Part shown: in pieces, positions 27,483-35,133 of the stretch
How positions within the stretch are numbered: position 1 is the stretch's first letter
Layout: every line of letters starts with the position of its first letter
NCBI GenBank assembly: GCA_965232485.1
Contig: OZ246975.1
Span: 1,054,001-1,118,000 of the forward strand
DNA: 64,000 nt
Reading direction: 5' to 3'
Source: VXPQ01 sp965232485
Lineage (GTDB): Bacteria; Bacteroidota; Rhodothermia; Rhodothermales; VXPQ01
The notes under the pieces: generated by a model
The model's input: the letters and a program-made list of their open reading frames with translations, nothing else
Databases searched by the model: none
What the model was told of the DNA's origin: nothing
Program-made: the position numbers and the translations under genes

Positions 27483-28532
27483 TTGCCTCAGAAAACTTTT
27501 CCTCCGACGCCATTGGCGCAGCAACTAAAGCGCGAGGCAATATTAAACCGATCCGGCCTGGAGCTCGGTTCTGGCGCAGTGCCCCCGCTTCGCAAGAAGA
27601 ATTACTATGTAGTAGCCAAAAAGATGGATGGCGATGCCCCAAAGGATTTCATACACGTCTACGCCTACGGACAAGCTCGACGAGATGCACCGCACGCATG
27701 GCCCGCGTACATCGCCAAGGTAGGGCACAAGTGGTATCCCAATGAATCGATCACGGAGCATCTGCTCACCCGGATAGGGGAGTTGCTCGGCCTGGAGATG
27801 GCGCAATCCTCCCTCCGGTCAGCCCATGGCCAAATCCGTTTTTTGAGTCGATATTTTCTCGATTCCAAACAAAATCTCGTTCACGGAACCGAGATATTTG
27901 GGGGATATCTCGAAGACGATCAATTCGTGAAGGAAGTAGAAAAGGCCGGTGCTGATCGGGATTTGTTTACGTTCCAATTCGTCCACAAAGCAATTTCTTC
28001 GGAATTTCCTGGTCAGGCGCCCGCCATTTTGGAAGAGTATGTCCGCATGCTCGCCTTCGACGCCATCGTGGGCAATAACGACCGGCACCATTATAATTGG
28101 GGAATCGTGGTCCGCCCCCGCCCCCACCCTGACCATATACCATATTTTTCGCCGATTTACGACAGCGCCCGGGGACTTTTCTGGAACGATCCGGAGGAAA
28201 AACTTCAAGCCGTTGAACAGGATCCGGATCCAAAACGGTTGCGGACGTTCCTTGATCGGTACATAAAAAAATCGCGGCCAAAGACCGGCTGGGACGGAGA
28301 AAATAACCTCAATCATATCTCGCTGATCCGCAACATTTACCAAACCTATCCCGATTTTCGCCCAGCGCTGGCGAATCTTTGCCACTCCCAACTCGTAGAA
28401 AAAGTGCGGCATGTGCTCGACAGTGAATTCCGTCCACTCATGAGCGCCTTGCGCCGGAGGATGATCCTGCGTTGCCTGCAACGGCGCCTGGAATTGTTAT
28501 CCGATGCTCTGCAAACCGGGAATGCCCCATGA
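27483..28532 (+). CDS. HipA/HipT-like serine/threonine kinase
   Basis: The frame encodes about 349 residues from a TTG start, which is uncertain because no ribosome-binding site is evident. Kinase landmarks of the HipA fold are visible: the ATP-binding Lys in AYIAKVG (K79), SITEHLLTRIGELLGL, SRYF, the catalytic loop VGNNDRHHYNWG (D200, N205), and the metal-binding Asp in SPIYDSARG (D227). The family phosphorylates translation factors or tRNA synthetases and acts as a toxin or as a regulatory kinase. The next gene starts in its stop codon and encodes what looks like the separate N-terminal HipA domain. No HipB-type DNA-binding gene is adjacent. Confidence 0.75.
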   Translation: MPQKTFPPTPLAQQLKREAILNRSGLELGSGAVPPLRKKNYYVVAKKMDGDAPKDFIHVYAYGQARRDAPHAWPAYIAKVGHKWYPNESITEHLLTRIGELLGLEMAQSSLRSAHGQIRFLSRYFLDSKQNLVHGTEIFGGYLEDDQFVKEVEKAGADRDLFTFQFVHKAISSEFPGQAPAILEEYVRMLAFDAIVGNNDRHHYNWGIVVRPRPHPDHIPYFSPIYDSARGLFWNDPEEKLQAVEQDPDPKRLRTFLDRYIKKSRPKTGWDGENNLNHISLIRNIYQTYPDFRPALANLCHSQLVEKVRHVLDSEFRPLMSALRRRMILRCLQRRLELLSDALQTGNAP

Positions 28533-28966
28533 TCGAAAACCTGAAAAAAATACTATCCCGGGAAGGGGGTCGCGAGTACGTCCAACCTTCAACGGAGGAA
28601 AAAGCCGACTTCCTGTTGCGCGTACGCGAGCGCACCGGGCATGCACTGGATGTAGGGCGCCTGTCTCTCCGCAAGGGAAAGTGGCATTTCGAGTACACCG
28701 ATGACTTCCGGCGCCAAACGGATATCCGCCCCATCGTGAATTTTCCCAACCTTGACAAACATTATGAATCCGCTACGCTGTGGCCGTTTTTCGTAATCCG
28801 TATCCCCGGTCTGAAGCAGCCCGCGGTCCAGCGCGAAATCAGGGAGAAGAAACTCGACGAACGCAATGAGGCCCAACTCCTCAAGCATTTCGGAAAAACC
28901 TCTATCGCCAATCCGTTCATCCTGATCCCGCAGGACGAACTATCGCCCCCCGCAACCGGGCCGTAG
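28529..28966 (+). CDS. HipA N-terminal-domain-like (HipS-like) partner of the kinase
   Basis: The 145-residue product overlaps the kinase stop by ATGA. It has the look of the small HipA N-terminal subdomain, with FEYTDDFR, a FPNLDKHYES stretch and LWPFFVIRIPGLKQPAV (about residues 55-100), followed by a charged helical end. In the three-gene HipBST systems a separate HipS protein of this type neutralises the HipT kinase. Here the order is kinase first and partner second. An antitoxin role is a reasonable hypothesis, and the family call rests on pattern only. Confidence 0.6.
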   Translation: MIENLKKILSREGGREYVQPSTEEKADFLLRVRERTGHALDVGRLSLRKGKWHFEYTDDFRRQTDIRPIVNFPNLDKHYESATLWPFFVIRIPGLKQPAVQREIREKKLDERNEAQLLKHFGKTSIANPFILIPQDELSPPATGP

Positions 28967-29032
28967 CGAGCGAGGCCATATATTCGGCCCGATTGTTCGC
29001 CGCCGACGCCGCATAGTCGTCTGGAGCACGAG

Positions 29033-29067
29033 AAAGTCCGGGGGCTTACCTTGTTCCCGGACTTTTT
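29033..29067 (+). terminator. Intrinsic terminator after the HipA-like pair
   Basis: A perfect 10-bp stem (AAAGTCCGGG / CCCGGACTTT) with a 13-base loop ends in a T-run of five. It lies 67 bases after the HipN-like stop and just before the next start, so it separates the two transcription units. Confidence 0.8.
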
Positions 29068-29087
29068 CGCCATATTCGAAGCAAGAC

Positions 29088-30983
29088 ATGCCTGACAATA
29101 TCGTCAAAGGCAGAAAGCGCGCAGAAATCCATAGCGACAGCAGATCCAACCTTCGTACGCAAACCCTGCTGCTGCTCCTGCTTGCGTGGACGGCCTTGCC
29201 AAACAGGACCGCCGCGCAGCCATCCGCCCAGGCTATCGTTTCCGGAGAGCGGATGCTGTATCACCCGATCCGCATCACGTTCGAGGGCCCGGAAGCATCC
29301 GAAACCGGCACGCCGAACCCGTTTCGCGACTACCGGCTGAACGTAACGTTCCGCCATGAGGAAACGGGCGAGCAACTCGTCGCGCCGGGCTATTTCGCCG
29401 CCGACGGAAACGCCGCGGACACCGGAGCCGATTCGGGGAACCGGTGGCGCGTCCATTTTACGCCCCGCCGCGTCGGAACCTGGACCTGGCGCGCTTCCTT
29501 CCGAACGGGAACCGATGTGGCGATCCGGCTGGCTCCCCTGGCAGGCGCGCCTGCGGCCTTCGACGGCGCGCGCGGCGCATTCGCCATATTCGAAACCGAC
29601 AAAACCGGACCGGATTTTCGAGGCAAGGGCATGCTGCGCTATGTCGGAGCGCATTATCTGCGCTTCGACGACGGTTCCTGGTTTCTGAAAGGCGGCGCGG
29701 ACAGCCCGGAAACGCTGCTGGCGTACGAAGATTTCGACGGAACTTCCGCGCATGCGGACAATGCGCCGCTCAAAACCTGGGCGCCGCACATCCGGGACTG
29801 GAACGAGGGCGATCCCGTCTGGCGAGGCGGCAAGGGCAAGGGGCTTGTCGGCGCCCTGAATTATCTGGCTTCAGAGGGCCTGAACGCCGTTTCGTTCCTT
29901 ACGATGAATGTCGAGGGGGATGGCAAGAACGTGTGGCCCTGGATCCGGCGCGACGTCCGCGACCGGTTCGACGTCTCAAAACTCGCGCAATGGGAGCGCG
30001 TCTTCGCCCATGCCGACAGCCTGGGCCTTTACCTGCATTTCAAAACGCAGGAAACGGAAAACGATCTGTTGCTGGACGGAGGCGAACTGGGCCCGGAGCG
30101 CAAACTGTATTACCGGGAACTGGCGGCGCGTTTCGGACATCACCTTGCCCTGAACTGGAATCTGGGCGAAGAAAACGACATCTGGGAAGAGCTTGACGAT
30201 CCGAAGCAATACCGAATCCGGTCGTATGCGGAATATATTCGCGCGCTGGACCCCTACGACCATCCGATCGTGATCCATACCTATCCGAACCAGCACATAG
30301 AGGCGTACACGCCTTTGCTGGGCGCTTCTTCCGAACTGGCGGGAATGTCCTTGCAAACGCACTGGAACCGGGTGCATGAGCATACGCTGTTGTGGCGGCG
30401 CGCCTCGGCGGCCGCGGGCAAAAAATGGGTGATCGCCAACGACGAACAGGGCGATGCGCAGACCGGCGTCATGCCGGACGGTCCGGAAAGCAACCACGAC
30501 GATATTCGGCGGCGCGTCATCTGGGGGCACCTTATGGCGGGGGGAGCCGGGCTGGAATTCTACTTCGGCTACCAGCATCCGCACAACGACCTGAACCTGG
30601 AGGATTTCCGGAGCCGGGACCGGTTCTGGGATTACGTACGCCACGCCCTGCATTTCTTCGACGCCTGGCTGCCCTACCGGGAAATGGCGCCGGACGACGG
30701 CCTTGCGCCGGGAGACCGGTACGCACTGGCGAAGCCGGGGGAAATCTATGCGGCGTATGTACCGGAGGCCTCGCCGGGCGACGAGGACATATCCCTGAAC
30801 GTACTTCCGGGTAACTACTCTGTGCACTGGTACGATCCGGCGGAAGGCGGCGCGCTGCAAACCGGCGGCGTGGCGAGGGTCGAGCGCATGGCGGGAGACG
30901 ACGCGGTATCCATTGGCGCGCCGCCGCCCGGCCCGAACGGCAAGGATTGGGTTGCGCTGGTGCGGGCGGAGGAGGAAGAATAA
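29088..30983 (+). CDS. Secreted DUF5060-domain glycosidase-like protein
   Basis: The 631-residue product has a positively charged N-terminus and a signal-like hydrophobic segment (about residues 24-42, ending TAAQ). A DUF5060 beta-sandwich follows (about 50-180; HPIRITFEGPEASE, RHEETGEQLVAPGYF, RVGTWTWRASF). A TIM-barrel-like domain of the DUF4038/apiosidase-like type comes next (GSWFLKGGADSPETLLAY, LNWNLGEENDIWEEL, WVIANDEQGD). The two acidic segments, GEENDIW and NDEQGD, are candidate catalytic sites. A short C-terminal beta domain closes the protein. Related proteins cleave plant or marine polysaccharide side chains; the substrate is unknown. Confidence 0.75.
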   Translation: MPDNIVKGRKRAEIHSDSRSNLRTQTLLLLLLAWTALPNRTAAQPSAQAIVSGERMLYHPIRITFEGPEASETGTPNPFRDYRLNVTFRHEETGEQLVAPGYFAADGNAADTGADSGNRWRVHFTPRRVGTWTWRASFRTGTDVAIRLAPLAGAPAAFDGARGAFAIFETDKTGPDFRGKGMLRYVGAHYLRFDDGSWFLKGGADSPETLLAYEDFDGTSAHADNAPLKTWAPHIRDWNEGDPVWRGGKGKGLVGALNYLASEGLNAVSFLTMNVEGDGKNVWPWIRRDVRDRFDVSKLAQWERVFAHADSLGLYLHFKTQETENDLLLDGGELGPERKLYYRELAARFGHHLALNWNLGEENDIWEELDDPKQYRIRSYAEYIRALDPYDHPIVIHTYPNQHIEAYTPLLGASSELAGMSLQTHWNRVHEHTLLWRRASAAAGKKWVIANDEQGDAQTGVMPDGPESNHDDIRRRVIWGHLMAGGAGLEFYFGYQHPHNDLNLEDFRSRDRFWDYVRHALHFFDAWLPYREMAPDDGLAPGDRYALAKPGEIYAAYVPEASPGDEDISLNVLPGNYSVHWYDPAEGGALQTGGVARVERMAGDDAVSIGAPPPGPNGKDWVALVRAEEEE

Positions 30984-31002
30984 ACGCGGGAGCCCTGAGG
31001 CG

Positions 31003-31188
31003 TCAGGCGCTTGCCCGGGAAGCGAAGCCCGCACGGATCGGGTCGAGGCAAAAAGTCACTCTGACGTGCGTGGTCTCGGCGACGATCTCGGGTTCGGTTC
31101 CATTGAACTCGCGCATGGCGCGGCGCATGACGGGCCACCCGCGCCCGCGCTGTTCCATGAAACCCATCGCGACCATAACAGAAAGCGC
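31003..31188 (-). pseudogene. C-terminal remnant of an AlbA_2/RecG-like ATP-binding protein
   Basis: One minus-strand frame of about 60 residues reads GFMEQRGRGWPVMRRAMREF followed by a short strand FRVTF-like end (HVRVTFCL). This is the characteristic tail of Schlafen/AlbA_2-type ATP-dependent regulators with a HATPase_c_4 end. There is no start and no upstream domain. The fragment is joined in another frame to the PHP-ATPase remnant, so it is debris from a deletion. Confidence 0.55.
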
Positions 31189-31906
31189 TGTTCGCCACGA
31201 GCCCGAACCTGCTCATTCAGATTGCGATCCTGTGGTAAGGGAGCACCGATATAGACGCGCAGGCCATCGAGAAAAGTGCTCTTGCCGGTCATGCTCCCGC
31301 CTATGATACAGGTCAGGTCAGGACTTAATTCAAAACGCTTTTTTGCTTTCCCAGGCCCAGTTGCGCCAAAAAAAGAAGCCGATCCATTGGCCTCAACGCA
31401 TTTGAGCCAGGGACGCCGGTTCGCCGCAATGTCGGGGGGATTCGGGATCGGAACTAATTCCTCCTTGCCATCCTTTTCGTAGGCAATGCGTATCCGCGAA
31501 TCGCTGGCGATGAACGCCTGACGCAACGCTTCTATTCGCGGACTGGCGAGTTTCATCCAGGTATAACGCTTCCCAATGTCATCGATAACACAGGCGTCGC
31601 TACCGTGGAAGAACGCCTGATAGTTTGTCGCCATCCCATCAGAGAGCCAAGGGCGGTTCTGAAGTGTATCTAATGTGGCGTGAGGCCGAGTACGCGAACA
31701 CGGCGTTCCACCGCTCCCTGGAGAAACCGCCGGGCATAAGCCTTAAGCGCCTCAGGCGATTTAGGATCGCCGCTAACGCCAGTGGGCATCTTCGCCCTGC
31801 ATCCAGGAATATCGTCTATGGTGTGAATGTGCAAATCCGCTTTGAACCACCGCGCACCCGATACCTCGCGGCGCCAATCGTCGGTCTCTTGTCGCACAAA
31901 CGCCAT
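31165..31906 (-). pseudogene. Broken PHP-domain plus P-loop ATPase gene (TrlF-like)
   Basis: Two frames carry pieces of one protein. The first (from Met at 31906 down to about 31670) has a PHP metal-site segment, FKADLHIHTIDD, then GDPKSPEALKAYARRFL and LGLTPH, and stops. The second (about 31634 to 31165) resumes with FFHGSDACVIDDIGKRYTWM, the expected end of the PHP domain, and then LTCIIGGSMTGKSTFLDGL, a Walker A motif. It then runs into the AlbA-like remnant. The middle of the PHP domain and most of the ATPase are missing. Intact relatives pair a PHP phosphoesterase with an SMC-like ATPase and are suspected nucleic-acid or defence enzymes. Confidence 0.65.
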
Positions 31907-32058
31907 TATACAATCTCCGGGCACATGCGCCCTATCCCGTAAATCCGGGCAATCTCTTGCTGAAGTTCTTGGGAATCCGCCATGCCGCAACCCTGATCGG
32001 CGTATGAAGAATACGACATCGAAGGTTGTACTTCAAGCAACCGGGCGCCGATGCGCGC

Positions 32059-33114
32059 TCACCCCTCCCCGAACGCCCCGCTATCGATCAACTGTCGAAA
32101 GAATTCCGTCATCGACTCTTTCAGGGGGCGATATGCGACGCCGAGGGCCTCTTTGCTTTTGGAATTGTCGGCTATCCAGGGGCGCCCGATGTTTCGGAAC
32201 GCCACTTTACGCGTCATGCCAACCCTGGGCGCGACAAGCCAGACCAGCAATGCGGGCACGGTTTTTCGCGGAATCGGATAGTCCTCTCCATACTTGTCGA
32301 TCAGCGTTCGGGCCAGCGCAGGGAAGGACGTATTGTGGCCCGATACGATGTGGCGGCCTTCCGCGTCCGGCAGCCAGGCGGCGGCAAGATGGGCCTGCGC
32401 CACATCGCGCACATCGACCGCGCCGATACGCAAATCCGGAACGCCCGCTTTCATCGCACCGTTTCCGAATTGACGGATCAGATCGAAACTCGCGGAGGTG
32501 GCGTGGGGATTGATCCCCGGACCAAGCACCAGCGAGGGGTTGACGACGACCAGTCTCCACCGGTCTTGCGCCCCGGCGATTTTCCAGGCCTCTTTTTCGG
32601 CGACCGTTTTCGAGAAGGAATACGGCTGATGCTCCAGACTGGACGTGGTGTTCCACATCTCTTCCGTGAACGCCCCGTCCGGCGCTTTTTTCAGGTCGAT
32701 ATTGTCGCCGTAGATTGCAACGCAACTGCTGGTAAACACCACGCGACATACGCTGGGCGTGCGGTTAACCTCTTCCAGTACGTTGCGGGCGCCGAGCAGC
32801 GCCGGATCGATCAGTTCCTTTTGCGGATCCGTAACCTGTATCCGAAAAGGAGAAGCCGTATGAAAAACGATCGAACAACCGACCATGGCGTCCGCGTAGG
32901 ACCCCTCGTCAAGCAGATCCGCCTTGAAATACCGGATCGAACCCGGCGCGTTTTCTGCAAGTTCGTTCAGGTGGCGCAATTTGTCCGCATTGTCCGGATC
33001 CCGAACCGGCGCATGCACGGTCACGCCCGCTTCGAGAAGGTTTTTGACAATCCAGCCAGCCACATAGCCCGTGGCGCCGGTGACCATAACCGGGCAAGAT
33101 GTGTCGATTTTCAT
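32059..33114 (-). CDS. Extended SDR (dihydroflavonol-reductase-like) NAD(P)-dependent reductase
   Basis: The 351-residue protein begins with a nucleotide-binding motif VTGATGYVAG (about residues 10-19). It has the extended-SDR landmarks VFHTASP, FTSSCVAIYGD and the active-site YSFSK (Tyr and Lys near residues 165-170), followed by VVNPSLVLGPG and DVRDVAQAH. The sequence is typical of the aldehyde/dihydroflavonol-4-reductase-like group that reduces small carbonyl compounds. The substrate is unknown. It stands alone on the minus strand. Confidence 0.85.
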   Translation of the reverse strand: MKIDTSCPVMVTGATGYVAGWIVKNLLEAGVTVHAPVRDPDNADKLRHLNELAENAPGSIRYFKADLLDEGSYADAMVGCSIVFHTASPFRIQVTDPQKELIDPALLGARNVLEEVNRTPSVCRVVFTSSCVAIYGDNIDLKKAPDGAFTEEMWNTTSSLEHQPYSFSKTVAEKEAWKIAGAQDRWRLVVVNPSLVLGPGINPHATSASFDLIRQFGNGAMKAGVPDLRIGAVDVRDVAQAHLAAAWLPDAEGRHIVSGHNTSFPALARTLIDKYGEDYPIPRKTVPALLVWLVAPRVGMTRKVAFRNIGRPWIADNSKSKEALGVAYRPLKESMTEFFRQLIDSGAFGEG

Positions 33115-33212
33115 GGGTTTCGGAAATAGAATCGCAGATACAGGGGATCCGGGCGGAAGATAATGCAGAATCGCGAAAAGAACCCGACGCTATAGAAATT
33201 CATGTTTCAGGA

Positions 33213-33368
33213 CACGCTGGTCAAAACCGCTGCGCTCAGCGCTTCGCTTGCGCGCGTAGCGGACATCGCCATACCATCATTGAAATCAGCGGAAAACACT
33301 GCGGATTCGGGGCCTGGCGGACGCGACGCGCCCTTCGGGAGGCTGCAAGGGGCGCGCGCTGGCCGCGT
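33213..33368 (+). repeat. Interspersed repeat copy R3
   Basis: This copy carries GGTCAAAACCGCTGCGCTCA, then CATTGAAATCAGCGGAAAAC, CTGCGGATTCGGG, and GCGCCCTTCGGGAGGCTG followed by GCGCGCTGGC. It lies in the 349-base gap between the SDR gene and hsp20, in the same orientation as R2 and R4. I see no coding capacity in the gap. Confidence 0.75.
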
Positions 33369-33463
33369 ATGTCATTTTGTCATATTTCCTGGATCGGCAC
33401 AGGATTTGATCAACAGGCGAGCAACATCCTTGCAATCCATCGCTAACCTTTGGAGGTTACCCC

Positions 33464-33928
33464 ATGACTAACCTGGTTCGTTTTTCGCCGATCAACCGGC
33501 TGCACGACATCGACCGGCTCTTTCACAACTTTTTCCCCGCGAGAAGCTTCGACAATCTCTGCGCCGACCCCGACTGCTGCCTCCCGAACGAGGATGCAAC
33601 GAGTTGGTCCCCGCGCGTGGACATTGCGGAATCCGAGACGGGATACGCGCTTCATGCGGACGCGCCCGGCATGACCCGGGAGGCCTTCGACATCCACTGG
33701 CAGGAGAATGTGCTGACCGTGCGCGGCGAACGGGAAATTTCCGCCCTCGGCGAGCACGAAACGTCGGTGCGCGCCGATCGGGTCCGCGGCAAGTTCGGGT
33801 TCTCGTACCGCCTGCCGAAAGCGACCAGCGACGGGAGCCGCATCGAGGCTTCCTACAAGGATGGCGTGCTGACCATCCGCATTCCGAAGGAAGAGGCCAA
33901 GCGTCCGCACCGCATCGCGGTATCGTAA
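33464..33928 (+). CDS. Hsp20 family small heat-shock protein
   Basis: The 154-residue protein is an ATP-independent holdase chaperone. It has the alpha-crystallin domain (about residues 45-150): VDIAESETGYALHADAPGMT, ENVLTVRGEREI, FSYRLPKA, and ASYKDGVLTIRIPK, then a short C-terminal extension. A strong ribosome-binding site (TTTGGAGG) precedes the ATG. It stands alone between repeat copies R3 and R4 and is followed by a strong terminator. Heat or stress regulation is expected but no operator can be named. Confidence 0.92.
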   Translation: MTNLVRFSPINRLHDIDRLFHNFFPARSFDNLCADPDCCLPNEDATSWSPRVDIAESETGYALHADAPGMTREAFDIHWQENVLTVRGEREISALGEHETSVRADRVRGKFGFSYRLPKATSDGSRIEASYKDGVLTIRIPKEEAKRPHRIAVS

Positions 33929-33974
33929 CGCGGATCGCGCACAATCGACCGGCCCAGGTCGGCCAAAACCATGC

Positions 33975-34009
33975 AGAAGCCCGCGCGGGACGGTCCCGCG
34001 CGGGCTTCT
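33975..34009 (+). terminator. Strong intrinsic terminator of hsp20
   Basis: A perfect 16-bp GC-rich stem (AGAAGCCCGCGCGGGA and its complement) with a 3-base CGG loop lies 46 bases after the Hsp20 stop. It is followed by only two T residues, so it may also act as an mRNA-stabilising hairpin. Confidence 0.75.
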
Positions 34010-34064
34010 TGCGTGCACGCAGCCGGACGCCTGCATGAAAAGGAAACGACCCGTTCGGCTTAAG

Positions 34065-34183
34065 GGACGCTCTGATCAAAATCGCTTCGCTCAGGGCGTC
34101 GCGCTTGCATCGTTTAGATCAAACGAAAAACACAGCGGCTTCGGGTCATGGCGTACGCGGCGCGCCCTTCGGGAGCCTGATAG
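34065..34183 (+). repeat. Interspersed repeat copy R4
   Basis: The copy begins GGACGCTCTGATCAAAATCG and continues through GAAAAACACAGCGGCTTCGG, GTCATGGCGTACGCGG and GCGCCCTTCGGGAGCCTG. It occupies most of the gap between hsp20 and the end of the DUF4249 gene. Confidence 0.75.
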
Positions 34184-34220
34184 GAGCATTGAACGTACGC
34201 GAACGATGCGCCCGGCAACG

Positions 34221-35132
34221 CTACCGATCCGGATTGGGCAGCACCCGAAACCGTATCGAAGCGCTGGCGAAACTGCCGAACAGACCGCGCCCCCCTTCCA
34301 CATGATCAAGCACATTGGGGATATCGCCCGGCGATAACGTCGAGCCGCCCTGCCCCCCCTGCTGCACCGAATTCGAACGCACGAAATCGAACACATTGTC
34401 GTCGATCGCCTGAATGCGCATCTCGTTGAGTCCATAAAAATTCAGTCCGATCCAGGGATACCGGATGCGCATCCCCCCGCTTGGCGTCCGGTCGAAATTC
34501 TCGCCGTTCAGCGGCGGAGACACATTCTCCTGGAGCGTGAACAGGTCGTCGCCAAGCCCATCGGCGAACGGGGTCAAATTCGTCGAATCGGCTTCGAGCG
34601 CAACGGTAGTAATCAGGAAAATACTCTGGCGACCGGGATAAAAGGGCTCCGTAATTTCGAACAGGGGCGCTTCGCCCGCATCGTATACGAACGTTCGTTC
34701 TTGCGTATCCGTAAAACGGAAGAGGGCGGGCACGGTCGTTTCCGACGTAATGGTCCCGGTTCCGGGTACGTTTACCACAAGGCGGTACGTGCGGAGGGGC
34801 AGCGCATCCACCGCCTCCCGCAGGCGATATCGTCCCGAGGAGGCGTCGGGAGCAAACAATTCCCAGGACGCCTCCACGCCGCTTCCCTCGTTCTCAAGCA
34901 ACTCAATGCGCGCCTCCGCGCCCGACACGCCCTGCATGGCGGGATCGTAGGTCTGGTTGACCGGCAATGTCCGGCTCACAGTGACATAGCCGATCGGTTG
35001 TCCGGCTTCGAGATAGCCTTCCACCACGATCTCTTCCGCGAACTCGGGCGGACCGGCCGCATCGCAACCGGACCATAGCCCGGCCAGGACGGCCGCCCCA
35101 AGAACCGATATCCATGCAAAGGTCGAGCGCAT
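34221..35132 (-). CDS. DUF4249 family lipoprotein, partner of the TonB receptor
   Basis: The 303-residue product has a lipoprotein signal ending LWSGCDAAG (Cys near residue 23) and is therefore probably outer-membrane anchored. EEIVVEGYLEAGQPIGYVTV near the N-terminus and the beta-rich body are typical of DUF4249 proteins. These are encoded directly after carboxypeptidase-regulatory-like TonB receptors in Bacteroidota. Here its start lies only one base after the receptor's stop codon, so they form an operon. It probably acts as a receptor accessory or surface ligand-binding subunit. Confidence 0.8.
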   Translation of the reverse strand: MRSTFAWISVLGAAVLAGLWSGCDAAGPPEFAEEIVVEGYLEAGQPIGYVTVSRTLPVNQTYDPAMQGVSGAEARIELLENEGSGVEASWELFAPDASSGRYRLREAVDALPLRTYRLVVNVPGTGTITSETTVPALFRFTDTQERTFVYDAGEAPLFEITEPFYPGRQSIFLITTVALEADSTNLTPFADGLGDDLFTLQENVSPPLNGENFDRTPSGGMRIRYPWIGLNFYGLNEMRIQAIDDNVFDFVRSNSVQQGGQGGSTLSPGDIPNVLDHVEGGRGLFGSFASASIRFRVLPNPDR

Positions 35133-35133
35133 T

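Noticed and set aside
29088..30983. Considered as a sugar-binding lipoprotein
   Set aside because: The signal region has no lipobox Cys, and the acidic TIM-barrel-like motifs favour a hydrolase-type protein.
33370..33383. TGTCAT-TT-TGTCAT tandem motif about 80 bases before hsp20, possibly a heat-shock operator
   Set aside because: The other repeat copies have a related GTCATTCC stretch at the same place, so it is better explained as part of repeat R3 than as a dedicated regulatory site.
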